From contig DDVH01000059.1 in the NCBI GenBank assembly GCA_002345215.1, positions 28,179 through 57,058 on the forward strand: DNA of 28,880 bases. Reading direction: 5' to 3'. The notes beneath the pieces are model-generated. The model did no database searches and was not told the origin of the DNA. It saw only the letters and a program-made list of their open reading frames with translations. Position numbers and translations under genes: made by a program. Source of the stretch: Anaerolineales bacterium UBA2317 (lineage in GTDB: Bacteria > Chloroflexota > Anaerolineae > Anaerolineales > Villigracilaceae). How positions within the stretch are numbered: position 1 is the stretch's first letter; each line of letters opens with the position of its first letter. Below, piece after piece: positions 7,346 through 15,836 of the stretch.

Positions 7346-9553
7346 ATGCCATCTTCTCCAAAGCGTAGCAAGCGATACGAACAAAGTCAAATGCCAATTC
7401 AAAATGATTGGCTTGATAGACTCGCGCGTTTCAATTCGCAATTTGGGCGTTTTTTAATCGATGGGCTTGGTGTTGTCATCATTGCACTTGCTATTATCTT
7501 TTTGCTGGCGGCATTTGGCTACACTGAAGGTTTTCTAATATCACGAATTGCTATTGAACTTCGTTTATGGTTTGGCTGGGGATGTGTCTTTATTTTATTT
7601 GGCGTTGGATATTTTGGATATACATTACTGCGCCGTGACACACAAGACGTGAAGTGGATTCGAATCATCGCCCTCGAAATCGCTTCTCTCTTAACCTTAG
7701 GCATGATGGCTGTTCTCTTCGGCAATGACTTATTCCGCGCCGAATCCGGCATGGACGGTGGACGTTTAGGTTGGGGAATCGTCACCTTGTTATGGAATGC
7801 GACAGGTTCAATCATTGGCACGGCGATGTTATTTGTTTTATGGTTACTTTCGCTTGCCACAGGTTTGGGCTTTTGGAGTTGGCTAGAGTTGTATTTGATT
7901 AACTTGGCGGGAGATTCTTCTCAGGCTTATGTATCAGCTCCACTTAAGGAAGAAGCGAAACAAGAAAAAGCCGAGAAAGAGAAATCGCCTTTATCATCTA
8001 AAAAGAAAGTGCCAGCCATTCCGCCGGAGTTTCGTACATCATTAAAATCTTCCAACAAAAAAGAAGAGAAATCTCTCAAGCCACCGCCACGTTCAGATGA
8101 ATTACCTCCTTTGGGTATTTTGCTCGGCGATTCAACTGTGCGAGCAGATGAACGCACTATAAATCAAACTGCTGGTTTGATTATGAAAACGCTTTCTGAA
8201 TTTGGTATTCCAGCAACTGTAATTGGTTATCGCGTTGGTCCATCTGTGACGCAATTTGCTGTTCAACCTGGCTTTATCAAAAAGCCCGGCACTGATGAAG
8301 AAGATGTGCAACAAATGAAAGTTCGTGTGGCACAAATTGCATCGCTTGAAAAAGATTTAGCATTGGCATTATCTGCTCAACGCTTGCGGATTGAAGCACC
8401 TGTGCCGGGTAAACCTTATGTTGGGATTGAAGTTCCAAATACAAACAGTTCTGTTGTGCGTTTGCGTGCTTTGCTTGAATCGGATTCGTTTTATAAACGT
8501 GGCGCACCTTTGAATTTAGCATTAGGACGTGATGTTTCTGGAAATCCATTAAACGCAGATTTATCTCGCATGCCACATTTGTTAATTGCAGGTTCAACGG
8601 GTTCGGGTAAATCAGTTTGTATTACAGCCATTGCGGCATGTTTAGCCATGAACAATACACCGGAAGAATTACGTATGGTAATGATTGACTCGAAAATGGT
8701 CGAATTGATTCGCTTTAATGGTTTGCCACATTTATACGGAAAAGTTGAAACGCAACTGGATAGAATTTTAGGTGTGCTTCGTTGGGTTGTTGTGGAAATG
8801 GAACATCGGTATCGTTTGCTTGAGTCTGCTCATGCCCGCGATTTAGATGCTTACAATCGTAAATTGACTCGTAAAGATGATGCAGTTCCATTACCTCGCA
8901 TTGTCGTTTTGATTGACGAACTTGCAGACTTGATGATGTCTGCTCCAGACCAAACAGAACATAATTTAGTGCGCCTTGCTCAAATGGCGCGTGCCACAGG
9001 AATTCATTTGGTCGTCGCAACTCAAAGACCATCTACTGATGTAGTCACAGGTTTAATCAAAGCCAACTTTCCCGCTCGTTTGGCATTTGCAGTTGCATCA
9101 GGAACCGATAGCCGCGTGATTTTAGATTACACCGGCGCAGAATCATTGCTCGGGCGTGGTGACATGCTCTTCTTAAATCCCGAAGTTGGAAACCCAGTCC
9201 GCGCACAAGGTGTGTTAATCACCGACATGGAAATTGAAAGATTGATTGACCACTGGCGTAAAAATAGTGATATGCCAGCAAATGAAGTTCCACCTTGGGA
9301 AAAACTGTTACAAGAACCTGATGAAAACGAAGACGATGGTTTAATTGAACAAGCTATTTCAATTGTTCGTCAAAGCCAACGCGCTTCTGCTTCATTATTA
9401 CAACGCCGCTTGAGAATTGGTTATCCGCGCGCCGCACGTTTACTGGATGAGTTAGAAAAAATGGGAGTCGTCGGACCATCACAAGGTGGTGGCAAAGAAC
9501 GCGAAGTATTAGTCAGTGAAGAAGATTTGGACGAAGAAGACTCTCAAAAATAA
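7346..9553 (+). CDS. ftsK: DNA translocase FtsK/SpoIIIE
   Basis: The 735-residue protein pumps double-stranded DNA at the division septum to complete chromosome segregation. The N-terminus has four membrane segments (about 37-58, 75-96, 106-126, 141-173). A charged Lys/Glu/Pro linker (about 195-258) follows, short compared with E. coli FtsK. The motor has Walker A GSTGSGKS at 416-423 and a Walker B-type segment IVVLIDELADLM near 518-529. The C-terminal winged-helix gamma domain is present (about 667-725, with SASLLQRRLRIGYPRAARLL), which reads KOPS/SRS-type polar sequences. GAGG at 7330-7333 lies 12 nt before the ATG at 7346; the in-frame ATG at 7391 is an alternative. It starts 3 bp after the S1 protein gene. 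Confidence 0.95.
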   Translation: MPSSPKRSKRYEQSQMPIQNDWLDRLARFNSQFGRFLIDGLGVVIIALAIIFLLAAFGYTEGFLISRIAIELRLWFGWGCVFILFGVGYFGYTLLRRDTQDVKWIRIIALEIASLLTLGMMAVLFGNDLFRAESGMDGGRLGWGIVTLLWNATGSIIGTAMLFVLWLLSLATGLGFWSWLELYLINLAGDSSQAYVSAPLKEEAKQEKAEKEKSPLSSKKKVPAIPPEFRTSLKSSNKKEEKSLKPPPRSDELPPLGILLGDSTVRADERTINQTAGLIMKTLSEFGIPATVIGYRVGPSVTQFAVQPGFIKKPGTDEEDVQQMKVRVAQIASLEKDLALALSAQRLRIEAPVPGKPYVGIEVPNTNSSVVRLRALLESDSFYKRGAPLNLALGRDVSGNPLNADLSRMPHLLIAGSTGSGKSVCITAIAACLAMNNTPEELRMVMIDSKMVELIRFNGLPHLYGKVETQLDRILGVLRWVVVEMEHRYRLLESAHARDLDAYNRKLTRKDDAVPLPRIVVLIDELADLMMSAPDQTEHNLVRLAQMARATGIHLVVATQRPSTDVVTGLIKANFPARLAFAVASGTDSRVILDYTGAESLLGRGDMLFLNPEVGNPVRAQGVLITDMEIERLIDHWRKNSDMPANEVPPWEKLLQEPDENEDDGLIEQAISIVRQSQRASASLLQRRLRIGYPRAARLLDELEKMGVVGPSQGGGKEREVLVSEEDLDEEDSQK

Positions 9554-9561
9554 AAAAACTC

Positions 9562-9609
9562 TCATTCATCTCTCTCTTTCCAATCTTATGAAAGAAGAAA
9601 GATGAATGA
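9562..9609. repeat. Imperfect inverted repeat after ftsK
   Basis: TCATTCATCT (9562-9571) pairs with AGATGAATGA (9600-9609), and CTTTC (9576-9580) with GAAAG (9590-9594), around a short loop. No T-run follows on the plus strand; on the minus strand it is followed by T-rich sequence. It lies between ftsK and the next gene of the run and may be an mRNA processing or stability hairpin. Confidence 0.5.
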
Positions 9610-9624
9610 AAAGAGGAAACGATA

Positions 9625-10245
9625 TTGAATCCCAAACCCACATTTACAGATAGATTAAGAATCATCTTCAAAGGCATTTTAGATTCAATTGGTGGTTTTT
9701 TAAATAATACAGGCTTACATCCCAACACCATTACATTGCTTGGTTTAGCAGGCACAACGGTCGGCGCATACTATCTTGCACTTGGAAAAATGACCACAGG
9801 TGCATTTATTTTGCTTGCATCTGTTTTAGTTGATGCATTTGATGGAACGATGGCGCGTTTACGTGGCGAACCTAGCGACTTTGGCGCATTTGTAGATTCT
9901 GTCAGTGATAGATATGCAGAGTTAATTACATTTGGCGGTTTGCTATATTATTTCTTAACAGAAAATAATCACTTGGCTGTGATGATTACCTTTGCCGCCA
10001 CAGCGGGTTCAGTCTTTGTGTCGTACGTTAAGGCACGTGCTGAGGGTTTAAATTTCACAGCCAAAGTTGGAATCCTGACGCGTGTTGAACGTTATCTTGT
10101 TTTAATTCCACTGCTGGTTTTCAATCAACCTTTTATCGCAGTTTGCATTATCGCCGTGCTTGGAAACATCACTGCCTTTCAAAGAATTTTTCACGTCCGC
10201 GTACAAGGGCATGAACGTATGCGAAAACAAAGAGAATCAAATTGA
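9625..10245 (+). CDS. CDP-alcohol phosphatidyltransferase (possibly phosphatidylinositol-phosphate synthase)
   Basis: The 206-residue integral membrane enzyme has the full family signature D-G-x2-A-R-x8-G-x3-D-x3-D, seen as DGTMARLRGEPSDFGAFVDS (about 73-92) followed by VSD. The Asp residues bind the metal that activates CDP-diacylglycerol. The later segment YVKARAEGLNFTAKVGILTR resembles actinobacterial phosphatidylinositol-phosphate synthases more than PgsA, so an inositol-phosphate acceptor is plausible but unproven; phosphatidylglycerophosphate synthase is the alternative. The start is TTG at 9625: GAGG lies about 9 nt upstream and the next Met is residue 52, inside the first part of the fold. 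It overlaps lgt by 4 nt. Confidence 0.88.
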   Translation: MNPKPTFTDRLRIIFKGILDSIGGFLNNTGLHPNTITLLGLAGTTVGAYYLALGKMTTGAFILLASVLVDAFDGTMARLRGEPSDFGAFVDSVSDRYAELITFGGLLYYFLTENNHLAVMITFAATAGSVFVSYVKARAEGLNFTAKVGILTRVERYLVLIPLLVFNQPFIAVCIIAVLGNITAFQRIFHVRVQGHERMRKQRESN

Positions 10246-11012
10246 CAGAAAACAATGGCATCATCATCGCATTGGCAATTGCATGTGGCGCATTACTTTC
10301 TGCTTATCGCGCCAAAAAATTTAATCACGACCCTGAAATTATTTACTATCTTTTTTTACCTTTGACAATTTGGGGACTCATCGGCGCTCGCCTGTGGCAT
10401 ATTCTCACTCCGCCTCTTTCTTCGGTTCAACTTGGTCTTACAACTCAACATTATTTTTCCCACCCAATTGACGCACTCGTGTTATGGATTGGTGGCTTTG
10501 GTTTGCCCGGCGCGATTCTCGGTGGAACATTTGCTTTATACATTTTCTGTCGCAAATATGAACAACCCTTTTGGCAACTTGCAGATATTCTCGCACCCGG
10601 TTTGTCCCTAGCACAAATCATCGGGCGACTGACAAATTATTTGAATCAAGAGTTATACGGCTTGCCGACAAACTTGCCGTGGGCCATATTTATTGAACCA
10701 CCTTCTCGCTTAAGTGGTTATGAAGCCATTGAGTTCTATCATCCACTATTTGCATACGAAATGATTTTCAACTTAATCAATTTCTTTTTATTGCTTTGGA
10801 TTGGCAAAAAGTTTTCATCCAAACTTAATGCAGGTGATTTATTCTTGTTTTATCTTTCTTTTTATTCTCTAACTCGCTTTTTATTAGAGTTTCTCAGGTT
10901 AGACATTGCTCTTGTTAACGGAATCAATATCAACCAGATATTTTTTGCTTTGCTCTTTTTTCTGGCAGGTGGCTTTTTACTCTGGCGACAACGCCTTGTA
11001 CAAAATTTGTAA
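10242..11012 (+). CDS. lgt: Prolipoprotein diacylglyceryl transferase Lgt
   Basis: Lgt moves diacylglyceryl from phosphatidylglycerol to the lipobox Cys of prolipoproteins on the outer face of the membrane. The 256-residue product has several membrane segments and the Lgt signature IIGRLTNYLNQELYGLPT (126-143), covering equivalents of E. coli Arg143, Asn146, Glu151 and Gly154. HPLFAYE (167-173) and RFLLEFLRLD (212-221, the Arg239 region) also fit. The segment GGFGLPGAILGG (84-95) has Pro where E. coli has essential His103; such changes also occur in actinobacterial Lgt. The start is TTG at 10242, overlapping the previous TGA, since the next Met is residue 173. A client lipoprotein is encoded at 15837. 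Confidence 0.9.
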   Translation: MTENNGIIIALAIACGALLSAYRAKKFNHDPEIIYYLFLPLTIWGLIGARLWHILTPPLSSVQLGLTTQHYFSHPIDALVLWIGGFGLPGAILGGTFALYIFCRKYEQPFWQLADILAPGLSLAQIIGRLTNYLNQELYGLPTNLPWAIFIEPPSRLSGYEAIEFYHPLFAYEMIFNLINFFLLLWIGKKFSSKLNAGDLFLFYLSFYSLTRFLLEFLRLDIALVNGININQIFFALLFFLAGGFLLWRQRLVQNL

Positions 11013-11108
11013 GGAAGTTGTCAAGGGGAACATCCATAATGAGGAATACAATCATTAATAACTTTTGACCTTCAACTTGTAACCTTAAACCAAGGTAAGG
11101 AAATTCCC

Positions 11109-12041
11109 ATGATAGAAACAAACGACTTAAGTAAACAATTTCATGATTTTATGGCTGTGGATGGAGTTAACCTCTCTGTACAAGGCGGGCAAATTTTGGC
11201 TTTGCTCGGTCAAAATGGAGCAGGCAAAACGACCACTGTTCGCATGTTAACTGCTTTATTAAATCCTTCGCGTGGTTCGGCGCGTGTAGCTGGTTATGAC
11301 GTGGTCAAAAATGGGCATGATGTCCGCGCTTCAGTTGGTGTTTTAACGGAACAACATGGTTTATATATGCGTATGTCTGCGCTTGAATATTTAGATTTTT
11401 TTGGTCAAGTGTATGGGCTTGATGCACCTGAACGAAAAAAACGCAGTGATAATTTATTGGAATACTTTGGATTAATGGAAGCCGCAAAACGTAGAGTGGG
11501 TGAGTATTCAAAAGGGATGTGTCAGAAATTAGCACTCGCGCGCGCCATGATTCATCAGCCTGGCGTTTTGTTGCTTGATGAACCAACCTCTGCCATGGAT
11601 CCTGAGTCTGCCCGCTTAGTCCGTGACGAAATTGCCCGCCTCAAATCATCTAGCAGGACGATTGTTATCTGCTCCCACAACTTAACCGAAGTGGAAGCAC
11701 TAGCCGATAAGATTGCAGTTATCTATCGCGGTAAGATTTTGATTCAAGGTACTTTAGATGAATTGAAAAGAAATGTTTTAGGGTCACCTGAATATGTTGT
11801 CAAATTTGCTGAGGCAGTAGATTCAAATTTTGAAATGCCATCGGGCGTAGAGTTAATTTCCCGCACGTCGAACAGTTTGAAGGTTAGGGTTGAAGCGGCT
11901 GAAGAATCAAATCCAAAATTGTTAAGTATGTTTGCATCAAAAAATATTCCTGTTGTTGCATTGCAAGAAGAAACGCGCACGTTGGAACAAGTTTATTTGA
12001 AAGTGATGGCACAAGCGAAAGGTTACGAATATGTTCAATAA
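11109..12041 (+). CDS. ABC transporter ATP-binding protein (ABC-2 type exporter)
   Basis: The 310-residue ATPase has Walker A GQNGAGKT (34-41), Q-loop Gln82, signature YSKGMCQ (133-139, a divergent LSGGQ), Walker B VLLLDEPT (153-160) and switch His190. The extension beyond residue 215 is typical of the DrrA/CcmA-like ABC-2 exporter subfamily. It works as a dimer with the downstream permease, whose ATG overlaps its end by 11 nt, implying translational coupling. AAGGA at 11097-11101 serves as SD. A 96-bp gap separates it from lgt, where I see no clear promoter. The substrate is unknown. Confidence 0.92.
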   Translation: MIETNDLSKQFHDFMAVDGVNLSVQGGQILALLGQNGAGKTTTVRMLTALLNPSRGSARVAGYDVVKNGHDVRASVGVLTEQHGLYMRMSALEYLDFFGQVYGLDAPERKKRSDNLLEYFGLMEAAKRRVGEYSKGMCQKLALARAMIHQPGVLLLDEPTSAMDPESARLVRDEIARLKSSSRTIVICSHNLTEVEALADKIAVIYRGKILIQGTLDELKRNVLGSPEYVVKFAEAVDSNFEMPSGVELISRTSNSLKVRVEAAEESNPKLLSMFASKNIPVVALQEETRTLEQVYLKVMAQAKGYEYVQ

Positions 12042-13470
12042 ACTAAAACCCATTTGGCTTGTGGCAAAACGTGAACTGCGCGACCAATTGCGTGATTGGC
12101 GTGTGTTGTTCCCTATGTTAATTCTTACTTTATGTTTTCCGTTTTTGATGAATGAGTTTGCAAAACAAACAGTTGATTTTTTGAATCAATACAATGCAGA
12201 TTTAATTCTCGATAGACTTGTTCCGTTTTCAATTTTGATTATCGGATTTTTTCCCATCACGGTTTCATTGGTTGTAGCGTTAGAGTCTTTTGTCGGCGAA
12301 AAGGAACGCGGAACCATTGAACCTTTGTTGAGTGCACCGTTTGATGATTGGCAATTGTATTTTGGGAAATTGCTCGTCGGTGTGATTACGCCTCTGGTAG
12401 CGAGTTACACTTCAATCCTTTTGTATTTGATTATGGTCATCCGCCTCGATTTGACTATGCCATCTGCTTCTGTATTGACTCAGTTGTTTTTGCTTACAAC
12501 TGCTCACGCGTTTTTGATGGTGAGTGCGGCGATTGTGATTTCTGTTCAATCAACATCAGTGAAAGCCGCAAATTTATTGGCGTCATTCATTGTGATTCCT
12601 GTAGCAATTTTGATGCAAGGTGAGGCTGTGATGTTGTTTTGGGGAAATGAACAAGTCTTGTGGCTTGGTATTGCTGGCGTAACGATTATTGCCTTGCTAT
12701 TGATTCGGGTGGGTATTGCTCACTTTCAACGTGAATATTTACTCGGACGTGAAATTGACACTATCAATTTGAAATGGATGGCGAAAACCTTTTTGCTGAA
12801 CTTCACTGGCGGAGCTAGTTCAATCTTGGATTGGTATAAACGTGTATTGGGTAGTGCACTTCGCCGAATTTTGCCCGCCGTATTTTTTGTGACATTAATT
12901 GCAGGAATCAGCATTTGGGCAAGTTATGCTTGGATTAAAGATAATGTAGCAGAGATGATTGCTATGGCAACTCCTGAAGATATTGCTGAACTAGAAGAAA
13001 ATATCAGCGACATTGGCGAATTACCTGATATATCAGAAATTCAAGAGCATCTCAGTGCGCCGTTTCTGTTTTTGAATAATACACGCGCTGTTGCTTTGAT
13101 TTTTCTGGCGGGTATGGTTTCGTTTAGCGTATTAGGCATTATGCTATATATGGTTAATATTGCTTTAATTGGTGGGTTATATGCTTTCCTTGAATTGCTT
13201 GGCATAAATCCATTTCCCATTTTTCTCGCAGGTGTTGCTCCGCACGGAATTTTTGAAATCCCTGCTTTGATGATTGGTAGTGCCGTTGTACTTTATTTTG
13301 GTGCTGTCATCGTCACGCCGCAAGCAGGGAAGTCTATGGGCGAAGTGATTCTCGAATTGTTGGCAGATTGGGCAAAGATTTTTATTGGCTTGGTGGTGCC
13401 GTTGTTAGCAATTGCGGCATTGATTGAGGCATACATTTCGCCGAGTTTGCTATTGAGTGTAATGGGATAG
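12031..13470 (+). CDS. ABC-2 type transporter permease
   Basis: The 479-residue membrane protein pairs with the ATPase encoded just upstream. It has the ABC-2 pattern: a short basic N-terminus (VAKRELRDQLRDWRVLFPM), a first membrane segment, then an extracytoplasmic part and a signature GEKERGTIEPLLSAPFDDWQ (about 90-109) that contacts the ATPase. Several more hydrophobic segments follow. An unusual acidic stretch (about 308-345, with repeated Glu/Asp and the words ELEENISDIGELPDISEIQ) lies in a loop between membrane segments. NatB-like sodium exporters share this layout, but the substrate cannot be assigned. Confidence 0.88.
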   Translation: MFNKLKPIWLVAKRELRDQLRDWRVLFPMLILTLCFPFLMNEFAKQTVDFLNQYNADLILDRLVPFSILIIGFFPITVSLVVALESFVGEKERGTIEPLLSAPFDDWQLYFGKLLVGVITPLVASYTSILLYLIMVIRLDLTMPSASVLTQLFLLTTAHAFLMVSAAIVISVQSTSVKAANLLASFIVIPVAILMQGEAVMLFWGNEQVLWLGIAGVTIIALLLIRVGIAHFQREYLLGREIDTINLKWMAKTFLLNFTGGASSILDWYKRVLGSALRRILPAVFFVTLIAGISIWASYAWIKDNVAEMIAMATPEDIAELEENISDIGELPDISEIQEHLSAPFLFLNNTRAVALIFLAGMVSFSVLGIMLYMVNIALIGGLYAFLELLGINPFPIFLAGVAPHGIFEIPALMIGSAVVLYFGAVIVTPQAGKSMGEVILELLADWAKIFIGLVVPLLAIAALIEAYISPSLLLSVMG

Positions 13471-13476
13471 TAAATT

Positions 13477-13513
13477 AAAACATCCTGTGAGAAATTCACA
13501 GGATGTTTTTTTA
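13477..13513 (+). terminator. Rho-independent terminator after the ABC permease
   Basis: A 14-bp perfect stem, 13477-13490 (AAAACATCCTGTGA) with 13496-13509, closes a 5-nt loop and runs into seven or more T residues. It ends the ten-gene run that begins at 2351. Confidence 0.93.
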
Positions 13514-13547
13514 TTAATTAAGTTAATTTTGAGTTAAGATATAGATA

Positions 13548-14300
13548 ATGTCCAAAGTTATTATCTTAGGCTCATCCAATGCGGTTCCTACGAAAGAAGC
13601 CGAGAATACACACATGGTCATTCTTGGCAAAGAGCGCATGTTACTGATTGATTGTGTCAGCAACCCGATTGTGCGTTTGGAGCAAGCAGGGGTGGATTTC
13701 AACAATTTGACCGACATTATCGTTACACATTTTCACCCAGACCATGCTTCAGGACTTCCGCTTCTTTTAATGGATATGTGGTTGTTAGGCAGAAAGAAGT
13801 TGCTCAATATTTATGGTTTGCATTACACCATTGACCGTGTTGAAACGATGATGAGCTTATATAGCTGGTCTGAGTGGCCCCATTTTTTTCCTGTTGTATT
13901 TTATCGTTTGCCAAGTGAAGAAATGACATCTGTTTTGAGTTGTGACGATTTTACTGTTCATGCTTCGCCGGTGCAACACATGATTCCGAATATTGGATTA
14001 AGAATCAAATTTCCAAATCAAAAAGTGCTGGCGTATTCCTGTGATACTGAGCCATGTGACGAAGTGATTCGTCTCAGTACGAACGCGGATGTTTTGATTC
14101 ATGAAGCAACTGGTCACTCGCCGGGGCATTCGTCAGCTATGCAAGCGGGTGAGATTGGGTCAAAGGCTGAGGCGAAGAAAATGTATCTGATTCACTACCC
14201 AACTGGAAGCCATGAAAGAAGCGGTTTAGTCGAAGAGGCAAAATCGGCTTTTGATGGCGAAGTCGAATTAGCAAAAGATTTTATGGAAATAGATTTTTAA
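13548..14300 (+). CDS. MBL-fold metallo-hydrolase (RNase Z-like)
   Basis: The 250-residue protein has the metallo-beta-lactamase fold signature THFHPDHASG (60-69), i.e. His61-x-His63-x-Asp65-His66. A further His lies in SPVQHMIPNIG, an Asp in YSCDTEPCD and a distal His in MYLIHYP. These would bind two zinc ions. The short loops resemble RNase Z/ElaC or the phosphorylcholine-esterase-like group; without the exosite arm I would not call it tRNase Z. There is no SD before the ATG, and a candidate -10 (TAAGAT, 13535-13540) would start transcription about at the ATG, so the mRNA may be leaderless. Confidence 0.85.
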   Translation: MSKVIILGSSNAVPTKEAENTHMVILGKERMLLIDCVSNPIVRLEQAGVDFNNLTDIIVTHFHPDHASGLPLLLMDMWLLGRKKLLNIYGLHYTIDRVETMMSLYSWSEWPHFFPVVFYRLPSEEMTSVLSCDDFTVHASPVQHMIPNIGLRIKFPNQKVLAYSCDTEPCDEVIRLSTNADVLIHEATGHSPGHSSAMQAGEIGSKAEAKKMYLIHYPTGSHERSGLVEEAKSAFDGEVELAKDFMEIDF

Positions 14301-14306
14301 TCAAAA

Positions 14307-14340
14307 AGACCTGACAAAATTTTGTTAGGTCTAATTTTTT
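14307..14340. terminator. Bidirectional terminator between convergent genes
   Basis: A 13-bp palindrome (14307-14332, AGACCTGACAAAA and its near-complement with one G-T pair) is flanked by A-rich sequence on the left and T-rich on the right. It can terminate both the MBL-fold gene on the plus strand and the HNH gene on the minus strand. Confidence 0.85.
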
Positions 14341-14842
14341 ACCAACCCGAAATATATTGTTCCCACTCTTGATTTTCGCTTAAGTGTTTGCCGAAAATAT
14401 ATGAAGCATCGGCTGGTGGTTCTTTTGGAATTCTCATTAGGTGCATGTGAGCTTCATCTACTTTACGCCCGCCTTTGCGATGATTGCACCCTGAACATGC
14501 TGTCACTAAATTCGTCCAAATATGTTTACCGCCTAAGTGACGTGGCATCACATGGTCAATGGTTAAGTTGAGTTGATGTTTGCCACAATACTGGCAGGTA
14601 TAATTATCGCGGCGAAAGATCTCTCGGCGCGTTAATTTCACACGTGGGCGTGGACGGTGAATTTGCGATTCAAGCCGAATGATTGATGGTCGCGGTATTA
14701 ATTGTGTAATGGTACGAATGTTTCCGCGCCCGTTTGCAATCATGCCAGCTTTCCCTGCAATGATTAATCCGATTGCCCGTCGTATTGAGCAGACGTGGAT
14801 TGGCTCAAAATTTGCATTGAGCACTAATACGGGTTCATTCAT
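14339..14842 (-). CDS. HNH endonuclease family protein
   Basis: The 167-residue protein has an N-terminal segment typical of the family (EPVLVLNANFEPIHVCSIRR, residues 3-22) and an HNH/zinc-ribbon core. Cys83-x2-Cys86 and Cys116-x2-Cys119 would hold zinc, and DHVMPRHLGG (96-105) with Asn111 and Asn120-His121 forms the beta-beta-alpha metal site. Chromosomal copies of this small family are widespread and stand alone; the biological substrate is not known. No methyltransferase or phage gene is nearby, so a restriction or homing role is not supported by context. No clear SD is seen; a -10 site lies about 20 bp upstream. Confidence 0.88.
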   Translation of the reverse strand: MNEPVLVLNANFEPIHVCSIRRAIGLIIAGKAGMIANGRGNIRTITQLIPRPSIIRLESQIHRPRPRVKLTRREIFRRDNYTCQYCGKHQLNLTIDHVMPRHLGGKHIWTNLVTACSGCNHRKGGRKVDEAHMHLMRIPKEPPADASYIFGKHLSENQEWEQYISGW

Positions 14843-14862
14843 AAGTTCTCAACAACTGCGGA

Positions 14863-14892
14863 ATTATACATCCAGTTTTGATAATTTGTGAA
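14863..14892 (-). promoter_or_regulatory. Probable promoter of the HNH gene
   Basis: On the minus strand TATAAT (14868-14863) lies 20 bp before the ATG. TTCACA (14892-14887) at 18 bp is a moderate -35. Confidence 0.5.
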
Positions 14893-14921
14893 AGCCCCAA
14901 ATGATTACAGGAACATTAGAA

Positions 14922-15815
14922 ATGAACATCTTAATTGCCGGCGGTTCAGGTTTTTTAGGAACTGCTTTAACAAAATCTTTTGTGAATGATGGTCACAAAG
15001 TTTTTATTCTGACTCGTGGCACAAAAAAAATTCAACATGCCGAAGCGATTCAATGGGATGCAAAAACCACAAACGGCTGGGTGCATCGCATTAATGAAAT
15101 GGATGTGGTGATTCACTTAACAGGAAAATCGCTTTCGACATTTCCGTGGACATCTGCGATGAAAAAATCATTTGTAGACTCACGCCTCATTCCTGGATTT
15201 CTACTTGCTTCTGCTATTCAAACAGCAGATAAACGCCCAAGCATTTTCATCCAAGCCTCAGGCATAAACTACTATGGATTAAATGGAAGCCTTGCCGACG
15301 AATCCACACCACCTGCGGATGATTTTCTTGCTCAACTTGCAGTACAGTGGGAAGATGCAACAAAATCATTAGATGATTTGGGTGTAAGAAGAATCGTCAC
15401 AAGGTCAGCAGTTGTGTTAGATAGAAAAGGTAGCCTGCTAGATTTAATGTCCCTACCGATAAAATTATTTTTTGGCGGTCAATTTGGTTCTGGAAAACAA
15501 GCCTTTCCCTGGATTCACATCCAAGATTGGGTTGGGGCAGTCAGGTTTTTGATTGCAAATGAAAATGCAAGTGGCGCGTATAATTTAATTGCGCCTGCTC
15601 AAACTTCTAATGCAGAGTTTAATCAAACCCTTGCTCAAGTTTTGCATCGCCCTTATTGGTTTCCATACCCAGAATTTTTGGTACGAAACATTTTAGGCGA
15701 AATGAGCGTCATGATTTTGGATGGCAGGTTCTCTCAGCCGAAACGTTTGATAGAGTCTGGGTATCAGTATCAGTTTCCAAGTCTGAAAGAGGCGATTGAA
15801 GATTTATTGAGTTAG
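14922..15815 (+). CDS. TIGR01777-type NAD(P)-binding epimerase (SDR superfamily)
   Basis: The product (297 residues from this start) belongs to the extended short-chain dehydrogenase family. NILIAGGSGFLGTAL at the N-terminus is the Gly-x2-Gly-x2-Gly Rossmann loop, and IQASGINYYG matches the Ser-x-Val-Gly-Tyr-Tyr-Gly motif of the TIGR01777/YfcH group. The C-terminus has the DUF1731-like extension (GRFSQPKRLIESGYQYQFPS). No substrate is established for this group. I chose ATG 14922 because the Rossmann strand begins there and AGGA lies about 10 nt upstream. The ATG at 14901 would add seven residues without an SD. Confidence 0.88.
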   Translation: MNILIAGGSGFLGTALTKSFVNDGHKVFILTRGTKKIQHAEAIQWDAKTTNGWVHRINEMDVVIHLTGKSLSTFPWTSAMKKSFVDSRLIPGFLLASAIQTADKRPSIFIQASGINYYGLNGSLADESTPPADDFLAQLAVQWEDATKSLDDLGVRRIVTRSAVVLDRKGSLLDLMSLPIKLFFGGQFGSGKQAFPWIHIQDWVGAVRFLIANENASGAYNLIAPAQTSNAEFNQTLAQVLHRPYWFPYPEFLVRNILGEMSVMILDGRFSQPKRLIESGYQYQFPSLKEAIEDLLS

Positions 15816-15836
15816 TTCAAAGGAGAAAAATCTATA

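Noticed and set aside
9562..9609. Intrinsic terminator after ftsK
   Set aside because: The stem is imperfect and A/G-rich sequence, not a T-run, follows on the plus strand; the next gene is tightly placed, so read-through is likely.
14339..14842. HNH protein as part of a restriction-modification or phage module
   Set aside because: Neighbours are housekeeping-type genes, with no methyltransferase, integrase or phage gene nearby; this HNH family is commonly solitary.
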